A stretch of DNA of 64,000 nt from Niameybacter massiliensis (GTDB taxonomy: Bacteria > Bacillota > Clostridia > Lachnospirales > Cellulosilyticaceae), in contig NZ_LN875033.1 in NCBI RefSeq assembly GCF_001282685.1, positions 64,501 to 128,500 of the forward strand, in the 5' to 3' direction. The position numbers and the translations under genes are program-made. Of the stretch, positions 1 to 9,689 are shown piece by piece; position 1 is the first letter of the stretch; the number at the start of each line of letters is the position of its first letter. Under the pieces are notes generated by a model that saw only the letters and a list, made by a program, of their open reading frames with translations, did not search any database and was not told the origin of the DNA.

Positions 1-3000
1 CATCCTTTTCTTTGAGTTTACAAGGTCTTGCACTGATTTTCCCAGCTAACATATCTTTACCTAAACTACGAATCAAATCATGCATATAGCCAATCAATGC
101 TTTAAACTGATTTTCGCTAGCAACTTGAGATGTACTACCTAGTGTACCGTCTTTTTTCACTTTAGCTGGTACAATTTCTCCTTTAATGCCTGATTCCATT
201 TTTTCTAAAATATCTAGGTTATCAATACTAAGTCCTGATAATTTGTATTGTTTAAGTTGCTTAGTGAGTGCTTCACTAAGCGCCATCCCTGTCTCGTACT
301 TGATGGTACGTGTATCTATATGGAAGTAGAACATACCCGCAGCTTTATTGCGCTCATTAAGACGTAGATAAGCATCTAAATAAAGTAAAAGTTGAAGCTG
401 AAGACCATGATACAGTTCTAGGAGACTAAAGTTTTTGTTACCTGACTTATAGTCTAGTACCTTAACATAACGTTCTTCTTCATCTTTCATATAGACATCC
501 ACACGGTCAATCTGCCCACGTAGATAAATGGTATGTTCATCATCTAATACAATTTCAATAGGTGGCATCTCTTCACTACCAAAGCTTACTTCATAGGCTT
601 CTGGTACAAATTCTCCAGCCTTTAACTGATACGTCATAGCACCTATTGCACGTTTTGTCATCTTCTTCGCCTTTTTTAAAGTGTAGGCAAATCTACCATC
701 TTGCTTCGCATTTTGACTAAGCTTAGCCGCACTATAGCGAAGTGCTTCTTCAATAGACTCATCTTGTTGTTCTTCCGTAGCAGTCGTCCAGGTTACCTGA
801 CGCTTTTTAAGCTCTTTTGGATAACGTTCTAATGTCTGGTGGAAAAGTGTTCCAAGATCTGCTGCATTCCACTGAAGTACTTTACGCTCTGAAGCTCTAA
901 GCCCATACCGGATAAAGTAACAACATGGACAGTTACGATAAAGTTCTAACTGAGATATATTAGTCACTAGGCCTTCACTATAAAGGAGCTTCGCATTTTC
1001 TTCTTTGAGCTGGTCTTGCTGATTACTATAAGCCATATAGGTTGTCAGATGTTTAAACTTATCTTGCCACTGTGGTGAAGTCATAAACCAACTTACGGCA
1101 TCTTGCCATGGTCCCTCTTCTCCTTGCCCATCTAAGTAGCGTCTCATCTCCCAGCCTACATACCCTAGTGCTGGACGTGGTAATTGAAGTGGGTCTAAGG
1201 TATCTTTGTTCATCTCTTCCATTCCAAAGATCTTCTTCATTTTATAGAATACAATAGATGGTCTTAGGGCTTTCCCTGTTTCATCTGCTTGTATGGTACT
1301 TACATAAAGTTTTTCTCTTGCTCTTGTGAAAGCATAGTACACTAAAAACTGCCCCATATAGAGTGGGTTATTCACCATAACATCGTATAGCCTAGAACGC
1401 TTCTCATCTCCAGTTTCACAAAGTTGCATCAAGGTCAGCTTATCCATATCTGAAAAGAGTGGCATACCTTCATCTACTTTTGGTATAACCCCTTCATTAA
1501 CGCCTAATATAAATAGCGCTTTCACTTGTGGAATACGACTTCTATCAATATTTCCTACAATGACTTGATCTTTCGAAGGTGGAATAATCCCCATCTCTAT
1601 ATAGCCAAAGCTGGTCTTAAGAATATTCTTATAAGCTTTTAAAGCTACTTTTTCATCCCCAAGTAGGTCTACTAAACGTTCTAATGTATCCACAACTTGT
1701 CCCCATATCTGGGTATTTTCTAATTCAAGCGCAAGTTCTCCATTCTGCTTATAATATGCAATACGTGCTTGAATGGTTTCATAAGCATGAATTTCTTCAA
1801 GGAATAGATAGATTGCTTTACTCGCTTCACTAATAGGTATTCTTCCACTGGTATCTTTGGCTTGTTGTAATATTTCTTCCAGATGAATGAGTGGATTCAT
1901 TACACGTTCTTTAATGCCTTGAATAATTTCTAAATCCATACCTTTACTTTCTCTTGTCCACTCTGCCTGCCACTTTCTCTTATTTTGTATACCATGCTCT
2001 AGCATGTAGTTTTCTAATAAGTCTATTTCCTCACGGGACAGGTCTAACATATTAAATCGTAAGAATGTCATCATACTCTTATAGTTCCAACTGGTTGTCA
2101 TCACATCTAATACTGCATCAATCACAGCGACTAGACTATTGGTATGGATACTTTTTTTGTCATCCATAAATACTGGGATACCATATTCTTTAAAGGTACT
2201 TACAATAGTAGATTTATACTGCCCCATATCTCCTACAAGTACAGCCATATCATGGTAGCGATAGCCTTCATCACGAATAAGCTTCACTATTTGCCTTGCT
2301 ACTTGTACGACCTCATCATCTTTTGAAGCGTAGGTCGCAAGCTTGACTGCTTCTTGCGGTAGCCCATAAGGCTTAGCATAAGGCTTGAGATAATTTTCAT
2401 TAAGATAGCTTAGGGCATCTGTATCTACATTTTCAGGTTTTATCACTTCTGTTTTAAATTCTACTTGGCTTATCTCACAACGCTTAATAAGTGCTTGATA
2501 ATTTTTAATGCTATCATAGAATGGATTATTAGGATAAACATATTCACCCTTATCGTAGTGGCGATCAATAGGAAGGGTAATAACTACCTTTTGCACCTTA
2601 TGCATAAGCTCTTCTATAATTTTAAGCTGAGTTGCTGTAAAGCCATAAAATCCATCAATCCATACAACAGCCTCATTCAAATAATGACTTTTAGAAATAG
2701 AGCCTGCCAAACGCTCCATTGTCTTTTCAACAGTCACAAAACGTTCTTTAATAAAGCCATGGAACCATTCATTAATAGCTGTGATATCTTGCATCTTGCA
2801 TTTGAACACATCACTACTTTTGTCATCTCCTGCTAAAGCATCTAACATCACCTTATCCACTTCATTTTGTTCAAAAATAGTAATGAGACGATTCATGCCA
2901 TCAACAAAGCCTTCACTGTTATAACTTGTTTTATAATAAGATAACTCTTTTTTATGCTGTTCTAATAATTTTTTGAGGATCATGACACGCTCTAAGTCGT

Positions 3001-3253
3001 CAATAAGTGGTTGCTTAATCCCACCAACCTCTTTAAGTACTTTTTTAGCTAAGTTCTTAAAGCTCATAACTTCTGTTCTAAGAAGTCCAGGCTTAAGGAG
3101 CTTAGCAAGCTCAATTTGTATTTGTAAGTTGAATTGTTCTGGGACAATCATAATAAGATTATGATATGCCTCTTCTCTTAAAGCTTCTTGAATCTCCTTG
3201 TAACATACTGTGGTCTTGCCACTCTTGGCTACCCCTAATACAAACTCTACCAC
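1..3253 (-). CDS. addB: AddB subunit of AddAB helicase-nuclease (3' end cut off by window)
   Basis: AddB works with AddA to resect double-strand breaks and load RecA at Chi-type sites. The start is a GTG at 3253 behind AAGGAGGAAGGCAT. It gives MVEFVLGVAKSGKTT with a Walker A motif at residues 7-14. The nearby ATG at 3255 hits a stop after two codons, so it is excluded. A RecB-type nuclease signature (IDRVDVY, then VLDYKSG) is encoded around 435-490. An RNCPCCYF segment near 915-930 supplies the first cysteine of the iron-sulfur staple seen in AddB. About 1084 codons are present and the family is about 1150, so the last cysteine cluster and the C-terminus lie outside; addA probably follows. 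The frame is open throughout. Identification rests on motifs and length. Confidence 0.92.
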   Translation of the reverse strand, partial: MVEFVLGVAKSGKTTVCYKEIQEALREEAYHNLIMIVPEQFNLQIQIELAKLLKPGLLRTEVMSFKNLAKKVLKEVGGIKQPLIDDLERVMILKKLLEQHKKELSYYKTSYNSEGFVDGMNRLITIFEQNEVDKVMLDALAGDDKSSDVFKCKMQDITAINEWFHGFIKERFVTVEKTMERLAGSISKSHYLNEAVVWIDGFYGFTATQLKIIEELMHKVQKVVITLPIDRHYDKGEYVYPNNPFYDSIKNYQALIKRCEISQVEFKTEVIKPENVDTDALSYLNENYLKPYAKPYGLPQEAVKLATYASKDDEVVQVARQIVKLIRDEGYRYHDMAVLVGDMGQYKSTIVSTFKEYGIPVFMDDKKSIHTNSLVAVIDAVLDVMTTSWNYKSMMTFLRFNMLDLSREEIDLLENYMLEHGIQNKRKWQAEWTRESKGMDLEIIQGIKERVMNPLIHLEEILQQAKDTSGRIPISEASKAIYLFLEEIHAYETIQARIAYYKQNGELALELENTQIWGQVVDTLERLVDLLGDEKVALKAYKNILKTSFGYIEMGIIPPSKDQVIVGNIDRSRIPQVKALFILGVNEGVIPKVDEGMPLFSDMDKLTLMQLCETGDEKRSRLYDVMVNNPLYMGQFLVYYAFTRAREKLYVSTIQADETGKALRPSIVFYKMKKIFGMEEMNKDTLDPLQLPRPALGYVGWEMRRYLDGQGEEGPWQDAVSWFMTSPQWQDKFKHLTTYMAYSNQQDQLKEENAKLLYSEGLVTNISQLELYRNCPCCYFIRYGLRASERKVLQWNAADLGTLFHQTLERYPKELKKRQVTWTTATEEQQDESIEEALRYSAAKLSQNAKQDGRFAYTLKKAKKMTKRAIGAMTYQLKAGEFVPEAYEVSFGSEEMPPIEIVLDDEHTIYLRGQIDRVDVYMKDEEERYVKVLDYKSGNKNFSLLELYHGLQLQLLLYLDAYLRLNERNKAAGMFYFHIDTRTIKYETGMALSEALTKQLKQYKLSGLSIDNLDILEKMESGIKGEIVPAKVKKDGTLGSTSQVASENQFKALIGYMHDLIRSLGKDMLAGKISARPCKLKEKD

Positions 3254-3359
3254 ATGCCTTCCTCCTTCTTAGTTTTTCTTCTATTATATCAATTCTACGT
3301 AACTTGGACACCGTTTTTGTCGTAATTATGCACCTGGTAAGAATTTGACCCAAGTATTG

Positions 3360-3390
3360 AAAAAAGCCTGTTGGATTATCCAACAAGGCT
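3360..3390 (-). terminator. Hairpin terminator overlapping a stop codon
   Basis: An 11-bp stem (AGCCTGTTGGA with its complement) closes over the TAA of the 3376 gene. It is followed on the minus strand by a T run. It ends that gene before addB. Confidence 0.7.
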
Positions 3391-3789
3391 TCTATAATGA
3401 TCTCTTAATTTTTCTATTTCATCTCTATCTATATATGGGTAAGCACTCTCTTCACCATCTAAAGTGATTAAAGCTTCATCTAAATATGGTAAACTTTTTG
3501 CTGCTTCCCCTGTTAAGCTATAGCTTAAGTTTGCAAGACTTACAAAATATTTTACTTTTTCTTCTAAATAATCCTCATAACTTGCAAAGAGGTGTCTATC
3601 ATAACGGACTGCACTTTTTTCATAAAGACCACGTAAAATTTCATACGCTTCTTCATTACAGTCTACTGATTCAAGCTTGTGTGCCACATAAAGTTTTGTA
3701 AAATAATGCTCTTCATTCTTTAATACCCCCGCTTCAAGCTCGATACCTTTTTCTTGTAAGAGGTGTTTGTAAAATTCTAATGTCTTCAT
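3376..3789 (-). CDS. Conserved small cytosolic protein, helical, function unknown
   Basis: This is a 137-residue soluble protein that I do not recognise. The start is the ATG at 3789, because an upstream in-frame ATG at 3816 sits on top of the ribosome site (GGAAGGGGAATAGG). The sequence is rich in alternating Leu, Glu, Tyr and Lys and looks like two or three TPR-like helical hairpins (for example EEAYEILRGLYEK and LPYLDEALITLDGEE). It has no signal peptide, no cysteines in a metal pattern and no catalytic motif. It stands alone between addB and a small membrane protein, with its own terminator. A protein-protein adaptor role would fit the helices but is only a guess. Confidence 0.7.
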   Translation of the reverse strand: MKTLEFYKHLLQEKGIELEAGVLKNEEHYFTKLYVAHKLESVDCNEEAYEILRGLYEKSAVRYDRHLFASYEDYLEEKVKYFVSLANLSYSLTGEAAKSLPYLDEALITLDGEESAYPYIDRDEIEKLRDHYRSLVG

Positions 3790-3920
3790 CCTATTCCCCT
3801 TCCTGTATATACTCAAGATGTTTTATTTTTACACATTACATAACTTCTGTCAAGTGAATTTATTTTAACTTAACTTTATAAACAAGTTGTGTGCATATCT
3901 ATAAAACATCTTCCCTTATA

Positions 3921-4082
3921 TCATGGATTATTGGCCGTATTATTAGAACCTGATCCATTCCCATTTCCGTTGCAATTCCCCTTAACGATAATTTTATTGC
4001 TTCTTGTGAGACACATAATACTAATCATTACTAAGATAATATACCAAAACCACTTCTCTTCATAGAATTTGACTTTGCCCAT
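3921..4082 (-). CDS. 53-residue single-pass membrane protein
   Basis: A short ORF with a strong ribosome site (AAAGGGGGAGCAT before the ATG at 4082). It begins MGKVKFYEEKWFWYIILVM. Residues 11-25 form one hydrophobic segment (WFWYIILVMISIMCL). This is followed by a basic stretch and a Gly/Asn-rich tail ending GNGSGSNNTANNP. Aromatic-rich FYEEKWF N-termini occur in small Firmicute membrane proteins of unknown role. The low-complexity tail looks exposed and flexible. It has no operon partner. Confidence 0.65.
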   Translation of the reverse strand: MGKVKFYEEKWFWYIILVMISIMCLTRSNKIIVKGNCNGNGNGSGSNNTANNP

Positions 4083-4204
4083 ATGCTCCCCCTTTAACTG
4101 ATAAATTCGATTACACTAATACTCTAATTATACGAGGGAATCAGTAAGTTTTCAAACTATTTAGATTTATTTTTTCAAAATTTTTACAGTTCCGGTTTAA
4201 GCTA

Positions 4205-4933
4205 TCAAATAAGATCTAAATGCTCTAAAGACATACGATAAGTTACATCTTTTCTTTCTACAATAATTGTAATTTTTTGTTTGAGCTCTTCATCTTCTAG
4301 AATCTTGCTCAGTAATTCTTTAGTTGGATTAATTGCAAACGGATGGCCTACCATTTTAAGCATAGTTAAGTCTCCCGTTGTATCTCCATAAGCGTAGCTT
4401 TCAGCTAGATCTATATCATACTTATCTACCATTTCTAAGATAGATTTACGCTTACTTACAGCATCCCACATTGGAATAATGTCACCACTATAAGTACCTT
4501 GTTCATTTACTTTATAGATTGTCCCCCTGTAGTCATCCATATCATATTTATTAGACATTTCTTTTACGAGTTCAATAGGTGAACCTGATATAGCAATGAC
4601 TTTATGTCCGTTTTCTTTATGATTTTTAATACGTTGTCTAGAAAATGTGTATACACGATCTCCCTTTTGCTCTATTACTTTTTGCGCAATGTAGGACATG
4701 TGATAAGGTGTTGTACCCTTTACAGCTTCTGTATATACATCAACCATCTTCAATAAGTAAGTATCATAATCTCCTAATCTCTTATCCCAGTTTAAAAAAG
4801 CTGGTCTTACATCACTATGCCATTTACTTGCATCAATGAGTTCATACTTGATCATCTTTTTAAATACCTCAGTAATAAGCCCTTCTCTATATATCGTCCC
4901 ATCTATATCAAAAAATGCTGCAATATTTTTCAT
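4205..4933 (-). CDS. HAD-superfamily phosphatase, SerB-like subclass
   Basis: A 242-residue cytosolic hydrolase. HAD motif I is DIDGT (nucleophile Asp9, acid Asp11), motif II is SGSP at 116-119, and motif IV is GDTTGD at 183-188, which supplies the Mg-binding aspartates. The helical cap insert between motifs I and II (about residues 20-100) places it in subclass IB with phosphoserine phosphatase-like enzymes. The substrate cannot be read from the sequence, and phosphoserine, lipid-linked or nucleotide phosphates are all possible. CAAAGGAGG precedes the ATG. It is monocistronic. Confidence 0.85.
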   Translation of the reverse strand: MKNIAAFFDIDGTIYREGLITEVFKKMIKYELIDASKWHSDVRPAFLNWDKRLGDYDTYLLKMVDVYTEAVKGTTPYHMSYIAQKVIEQKGDRVYTFSRQRIKNHKENGHKVIAISGSPIELVKEMSNKYDMDDYRGTIYKVNEQGTYSGDIIPMWDAVSKRKSILEMVDKYDIDLAESYAYGDTTGDLTMLKMVGHPFAINPTKELLSKILEDEELKQKITIIVERKDVTYRMSLEHLDLI

Positions 4934-5046
4934 GTCCTAACCTCCTTTTGAATAATTAGAACTAGTATAGAGAACGGTCTAATACTTGTCAAGCTATATT
5001 TGTCATTCATTCCTTTACAATGCATTTTACATATTCCTTATCTTAC

Positions 5047-5235
5047 CTATATATTGGCAATATGATTTACTATTTGACTGCCTCTTTTGCTCATAGCTAT
5101 TTCTGTAATATTTTCACTTAGTGAGGCTTTTTCATTTACCTGCTCCGGTTGATTCATAGTACAATAGCCTATCAAAAGTAGGATTAAAATAAGAAGAGCT
5201 ATAAAAAATACACTAATGCTTCTATTTCTTTTCAT
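5047..5235 (-). CDS. 62-residue single-pass membrane protein
   Basis: A small protein with a basic start (MKRNRS), a strong hydrophobic helix at about residues 8-26 (VFFIALLILILLLIGYC) and a short polar tail with an EITEIAMSKRGSQ segment. AAGGGGGG lies a suitable distance before the ATG. A single Cys follows the helix, but the LIGYC context is not a convincing lipobox. It sits directly downstream of cysK without a clear link to it. Function unknown. Confidence 0.6.
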   Translation of the reverse strand: MKRNRSISVFFIALLILILLLIGYCTMNQPEQVNEKASLSENITEIAMSKRGSQIVNHIANI

Positions 5236-5318
5236 TTGACCGCCCCCCTTGAAAAAAATGGTAAAGAAGCTCTTTTATAATCTTATTATTAAAGCACTCT
5301 AATTATGCCTTTTTATCT

Positions 5319-5373
5319 AAAAAGAGCTGAATACGTTTATCCTAACTTTCAATAAACATCTCCAACTCTTTTT
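5319..5373 (-). terminator. Probable cysK terminator
   Basis: A two-part stem, AAAAAGAG with CTCTTTTT enclosing GTTTAT with ATAAAC. A U-rich tail follows on the minus strand after cysK. Confidence 0.5.
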
Positions 5374-5381
5374 CATTTTAA

Positions 5382-6314
5382 TTATTCACTAAATAATGGT
5401 GTAGATAAATAACGTTCACCTGTATCTGGTAATAAAACAACTATTGTCTTACCTTGATTTTCTGGGCGTTTTGCTAGCTCAGTGGCTGCATAAACAGCTG
5501 CTCCTGATGAAATCCCAATAAGAATGCCTTCTGTTCTTGCCACTTCTCTACCTACTGTAAAAGCATCTTCGTTTTTAACTTTAATAATTTCATCGTATAC
5601 ACCTGTGTTGAGTACCTCTGGTACAAAGCCAGCCCCTATGCCTTGAATCTTATGTGGTCCTGGTTTACCTCCTGAAAGTACTGGTGAGTCAGCAGGCTCT
5701 ACTGCTACTATTTTAATATTAGGATTTTTTTCTTTTAAATACTGTCCTACGCCTGTAATAGTACCGCCTGTTCCTACACCAGCAACAAAAATATCTACTT
5801 TTCCTTCTGTATCTTCCCAAATTTCTGGGCCTGTTGTATGAATATGTGCTGTTGGATTAGCTGGATTTACAAATTGACCTGGTATAAAGCTATTAGGAAT
5901 AGTTTTAGAAAGTTCTTCAGCTTTTTCTATAGCGCCTTTCATTCCCTTTGCACCTTCTGTCAGAACAATTTCTGCCCCATAAGCTTTTAATAAATTACGT
6001 CTTTCTATACTCATTGTTTCTGGCATAGTTAAGATTGCTCTATAGCCTCTAGCTGCTGCTACGGCAGCAAGACCAATACCTGTATTACCACTTGTTGGTT
6101 CAATAATAACTGAATCTGATGTCAAAATCCCTTTTGATTCTGCATCTTCAATCATTGCTTTGGCTACACGGTCTTTTACACTACCTGCTGGATTAAAATA
6201 TTCTAGTTTTGCTAATATCTGAGCTGGTAAATCATGATTTCTATTATAATTAACAAGTTCAAGTAAAGGTGTTCCCCCAATAAGTTCAGTTAAACCTTTA
6301 TAAATTTTTGCCAT
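5382..6314 (-). CDS. cysK: O-acetylserine sulfhydrylase (cysteine synthase A)
   Basis: A PLP enzyme that makes cysteine from O-acetylserine and sulfide. It is 310 residues long, starting at the ATG at 6314, eight bases after AAGGAG. An upstream in-frame GTG at 6323 lies inside that ribosome site. Lys47 in NPAGSVKDR is the PLP lysine. The substrate loop TSGNTG is at 74-79, and the phosphate-binding GTGGT and ISSGAA motifs follow. It is divergent from an Rrf2 regulator. In Bacillus and Staphylococcus, CysK also acts as co-repressor of CymR by forming a complex with it, and this pairing suggests the same loop here. It ends at a hairpin terminator. Confidence 0.95.
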   Translation of the reverse strand: MAKIYKGLTELIGGTPLLELVNYNRNHDLPAQILAKLEYFNPAGSVKDRVAKAMIEDAESKGILTSDSVIIEPTSGNTGIGLAAVAAARGYRAILTMPETMSIERRNLLKAYGAEIVLTEGAKGMKGAIEKAEELSKTIPNSFIPGQFVNPANPTAHIHTTGPEIWEDTEGKVDIFVAGVGTGGTITGVGQYLKEKNPNIKIVAVEPADSPVLSGGKPGPHKIQGIGAGFVPEVLNTGVYDEIIKVKNEDAFTVGREVARTEGILIGISSGAAVYAATELAKRPENQGKTIVVLLPDTGERYLSTPLFSE

Positions 6315-6357
6315 ATCAATCACTCCTTATAAAATAATCTATTTTCATTTATCTTAT

Positions 6358-6412
6358 AAAACATATCTGTTTACTATGCTAATAATATATGCCTCTCACT
6401 CTAAATTGTCAA
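6358..6412 (-). promoter_or_regulatory. cysK promoter with downstream operator copy 1
   Basis: On the minus strand TTGACA (6407-6412), 17 bp, then TATATT (6384-6389). Just downstream (6358-6378) lies a 21-bp motif reading AAAACATATCTGTTTACTA on the plus strand. It matches a second copy at 6478-6498 in 18 of 21 bases or better. Confidence 0.75.
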
Positions 6413-6438
6413 TCTATTTTAAAAAATTATTTTTATTA

Positions 6439-6498
6439 TTGTTATTATTTTTTTTATGCTCTATACTATATTTAAGCAAAACATATTGGTTTACTAGG
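6439..6498 (+). promoter_or_regulatory. Rrf2-regulator promoter with operator copy 2
   Basis: TTGTTA (6439-6444), 17 bp, then TATACT (6462-6467). The operator copy AAAACATATTGGTTTACTA covers the expected transcription start. This indicates autoregulation together with cysK control. Confidence 0.75.
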
Positions 6499-6514
6499 TA
6501 TTGGAGGATTATCT

Positions 6515-6955
6515 ATGCGTATTTCATCTAAAGGCCGTTATGGTTTAGCAGCTATGCTTGCACTTGCACAAGTTTCTACCTCTGGTGAATGTATAACCAT
6601 ACTCACCATTTCTGAAAAACTCGGTCTTTCAAAAATTTATCTTGAACAAGTTTTCTCTCTACTTAAACGCGCTCATTTAGTCATCTCTATTAAAGGTGCT
6701 CAAGGTGGCTATCAATTAGCACACCCTCTAGAAGAGATCACTGTTGCTCAAATTCTTCAAGCTATCGAAACAAATTTATTCGAAAAAACTGAAAGCTCTG
6801 TGACAGATGATGCTATTGAAAAAACAATAAATCATTTTGTATGGCAAACTCTTGATGATTCCATCTATACTACACTTAATACGATTACTCTTGCCACGCT
6901 CAAAGAAGAATTAGCTAAATATAATCCTGAAGAAAGTTATATGTTTTATATTTAA
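6515..6955 (+). CDS. cymR: Rrf2-family regulator, CymR-like
   Basis: A 146-residue winged-helix regulator. The N-terminus MRISSKGRYGLAAMLALA is the typical Rrf2 first helix. LTISEKLGLSKIYLEQVFSLLKRA is the recognition region, and GAQGGYQLAH is the wing. It lacks the three-cysteine cluster ligand set of IscR and NsrR, so it is probably cofactor-free like CymR, the cysteine-metabolism repressor. It is divergent from cysK, and both promoters carry the same 21-bp motif, supporting joint control. GGAGG precedes the ATG. Naming it cymR is an inference from context. Confidence 0.8.
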   Translation: MRISSKGRYGLAAMLALAQVSTSGECITILTISEKLGLSKIYLEQVFSLLKRAHLVISIKGAQGGYQLAHPLEEITVAQILQAIETNLFEKTESSVTDDAIEKTINHFVWQTLDDSIYTTLNTITLATLKEELAKYNPEESYMFYI

Positions 6956-6970
6956 AAATATCACAAAAAA

Positions 6971-7013
6971 AGTAAGAAGCTACTGCATCTAGACAGTAGC
7001 TTCTTACTTTTTA
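6971..7013. terminator. Bidirectional terminator
   Basis: A perfect 15-bp stem (AGTAAGAAGCTACTG) with an 8-base loop and A/T runs on both sides. It separates the convergent Rrf2 regulator and MATE genes. Confidence 0.9.
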
Positions 7014-7058
7014 TCATTTTAAAGAGATTAATAAATCTTCTATATCAAACTTAAATTT

Positions 7059-8438
7059 TTACTGACTCAATGACACATTCATATGGTCTTGCTCTAAGTT
7101 TCTCCTCTTCAACTTATTAATAACATAAATATAAGCTGGTATTAAGAATAAATCTGCCATAATCCAAGCCACTGGACTAGCAAAACATGCTGCCGTATAT
7201 CCAAACATTGGCACAAATACAAAACCAACTACACTACGAGCAATCATTTCACATACACCTGCTAAAATAGCTAAATTTCCAAATCCCATACCTTGAATAG
7301 TGAATCTTACAATATTCACAAGAGCTAATGGGAAGAAAAATGTACTTGTGCATTTAAGTAATAATGCTGCATCCCTTATAATGTCTACTTCTGATCCATC
7401 GACAAACATTAGGGATAATTGCTCTCCAAAAATAAATAATACGACGCAAGAAACAATTGAATACAAGAGCGCAATTAAACTACATGCTTTTAAACCATCT
7501 GTTACTCTATCAAATTTTCCAGCACCTACATTTTGCCCTGAATAAGTTGCCATAGTCGCCCCCATCGCATCAAATGGACAACAAAATAGCATATTAATCT
7601 TGTTACCTGCTGTTATTGCCGCTACAGCCATAGAACCTAATGAATTAACAGCTGTTTGTAAAATAACACTACCAATAGCAGTAATAGAATATTGAAGTCC
7701 CATAGGTATACCCATCATACATAACCCACGCATATATCTCCATTTTGGTTGCCACTCTTCCTTATTTATCTTAAGAATAGTAAACTTTTTATAAATATAT
7801 ATAAGGCATAAAATACCAGAAATACCTTGTGAAATAACTGTTGCCCATGCAGCCCCAGCAACACCCATATCTAATACTAAAATAGCAACCAAATCTAGTA
7901 TAATATTCAATAAAGAGGATATCACAAGGAAATAGAGCGGAGTCTTACTATCTCCAAGAGACCTTAGTATCCCTGCCAATAAATTATATAAGTAAATAAC
8001 AGGTATCCCTAAAAAGATAACAAAAATATAATCATATGCCCCTTCAAAAATATCACTTGGTGTATCCATCCATCCTAATATCTTACGGCATAATACACAT
8101 ACAATTACTGTTGTTACCAGTGAAAATACAACCGATAGCCATGCACTATTTGCTACATACTTCCTTACTGAGGATTCATCCCCTGCTCCAAACGCCTGTG
8201 CTACTGGAATAGCAAATCCATTACATACACCCATGCAAAAACCAATAATCATAAAGTTAATAGAACCTGTTCCACCTACTGCTGCTAATGCCTTTGCACC
8301 CAAAAATCTTCCAACTATCATTGTATCAACCATACTATAAAACTGTTGGAATAACATACCTAGTAATAGGGGCATAAAGAAGCTAGCGATTAACTTCATC
8401 GGAGAACCTACTGTCATATTTTTTATGTTTTCTTTCAT
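7059..8438 (-). CDS. MATE-family multidrug/Na+ or H+ antiporter
   Basis: A 459-residue inner-membrane protein with about 12 hydrophobic segments in two homologous halves, each opening with a motif such as FFMPLLLGMLFQQFYSMVDTMIVGRFLG. This layout is typical of the DinF/NorM-like MATE exporters that expel cationic drugs or metabolites in exchange for Na+ or protons. The start is supported by GGGAGAGTAAG. It is monocistronic, with no linked regulator. Substrate unknown. Confidence 0.9.
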   Translation of the reverse strand: MKENIKNMTVGSPMKLIASFFMPLLLGMLFQQFYSMVDTMIVGRFLGAKALAAVGGTGSINFMIIGFCMGVCNGFAIPVAQAFGAGDESSVRKYVANSAWLSVVFSLVTTVIVCVLCRKILGWMDTPSDIFEGAYDYIFVIFLGIPVIYLYNLLAGILRSLGDSKTPLYFLVISSLLNIILDLVAILVLDMGVAGAAWATVISQGISGILCLIYIYKKFTILKINKEEWQPKWRYMRGLCMMGIPMGLQYSITAIGSVILQTAVNSLGSMAVAAITAGNKINMLFCCPFDAMGATMATYSGQNVGAGKFDRVTDGLKACSLIALLYSIVSCVVLFIFGEQLSLMFVDGSEVDIIRDAALLLKCTSTFFFPLALVNIVRFTIQGMGFGNLAILAGVCEMIARSVVGFVFVPMFGYTAACFASPVAWIMADLFLIPAYIYVINKLKRRNLEQDHMNVSLSQ

Positions 8439-8602
8439 TCTTACTCTCCCTCTATTTTCAATTCGTTCTCTATTCTATACCTCTTTTCATTAATAAATCA
8501 ATGTATTTTCTTATACCATATTTATACTTATTTATCATTTTCTCTAAGAATAATAAACTTTATTGGTTTAAAGAATATATGTACAGATAGGTTCTAAGAT
8601 AA

Positions 8603-8668
8603 AACAAAAAAAGACATACAAATCTCTATACGATATTAACTTTGTAATACCATATACATTTGTATGTC
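8603..8668 (-). terminator. Terminator of the NlpC/P60 gene
   Basis: An 11-bp stem (GACATACAAAT with its complement, loop about 34 bases) followed by a seven-T run on the minus strand. Confidence 0.6.
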
Positions 8669-8717
8669 TCTATACTCATCTTTTTACAAAATCTATGTTT
8701 AGATTGATAAATCTATC

Positions 8718-9689
8718 TTAAATTACTCTTTTTGCACCTATGTATGGCTTACCAGATCCATCTAACGAGCTGATAATAATGCCTGTACTACTTGTATTAG
8801 CATGAACAATTTTGCCACTACCTATATAAATCGCTACATGTGATACTGAACCATTGTAGCCATAGAAAACTAAGTCACCTTTTTGCAATTCACTCTTGCT
8901 TACTTGATAGCCATCATTCTCATATTGCGAACGTGATGTACGTGAAATACTAATACCATGTCTTTTCATAATTTGTTGTGTAAATCCTGAGCAGTCTACA
9001 CCAGTACTTAAGCTATTCCCCCCATAAACATATGGGTTACCAACAAACTGCTTAGCATCTTCTACAATGGTACTGCCTAAGCTCATGCCTGAAGTCGCAA
9101 CTGTTTCTTTTTCACTTGTACTTCCACTATTACTTTGATTATTACTACTTGTACCTGTAGCTTCTTGTACCTTTTGAGCTGGTACGACACGTTTTACTTC
9201 TGCCATAGTCTTCGTTTTAATTTCTTTCATAAACTTAGACTCTACGTATTCTTGACTAATAAAGCCTTCTCTTCCATCATGAATAACTTTACACCATCCA
9301 TCTACTACGTATTCAATAACAACTTTTTCACCTTTACTTAAAGTGTCAAACACACTTGAACCTGTTACTGAAGGATAATCACGAAGCCTAACGCCTTGTC
9401 CTATTATTGTTCCTTGGGCTTCTTCTATAGATACGTATTCTGCAAAAACATAAGCTGTTTTCCCACTACTTGTCTTAATCTCTAGCCATGCATCATTTGC
9501 GCGTCCAATAATGTCTACTTCATCTCTTTGATCTAGTTGACCTATGTTAGTAGCTTTTGAATCAGGCTGTTGTCTCATATTAAGTGTAGCAACATTAACT
9601 TTTCCATATGCTTGAGCAAATACAAAAGTTGGCATAAACATTGCTGATACGACTACAATGAACATGAGTAATGGTTTTTTCAGCTGCAT
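8718..9689 (-). CDS. Secreted SH3b-NlpC/P60 peptidoglycan endopeptidase
   Basis: A 323-residue exported wall hydrolase. The ATG at 9689 is preferred because GGAGGAAG ends just before it and overlaps the longer ORF's first codons. A signal peptide covers about residues 1-26 (ending VFAQA). Two SH3b domains follow (about 27-88 and 95-150, each with a WLEI or WCKV strand). A Ser/Thr/Asn-rich linker leads to the NlpC/P60 domain. Its catalytic set is Cys233 (GVDCSGF), His284 (SHVAIY) and His296. Such enzymes cut the D-Glu to diamino acid bond in stem peptides. It is monocistronic. Confidence 0.92.
   Translation of the reverse strand: MQLKKPLLMFIVVVSAMFMPTFVFAQAYGKVNVATLNMRQQPDSKATNIGQLDQRDEVDIIGRANDAWLEIKTSSGKTAYVFAEYVSIEEAQGTIIGQGVRLRDYPSVTGSSVFDTLSKGEKVVIEYVVDGWCKVIHDGREGFISQEYVESKFMKEIKTKTMAEVKRVVPAQKVQEATGTSSNNQSNSGSTSEKETVATSGMSLGSTIVEDAKQFVGNPYVYGGNSLSTGVDCSGFTQQIMKRHGISISRTSRSQYENDGYQVSKSELQKGDLVFYGYNGSVSHVAIYIGSGKIVHANTSSTGIIISSLDGSGKPYIGAKRVI

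Noticed and set aside
3159-3386. 75-residue minus-strand ORF
   Set aside because: Overlaps the addB start in another frame and has no ribosome site; a shadow.
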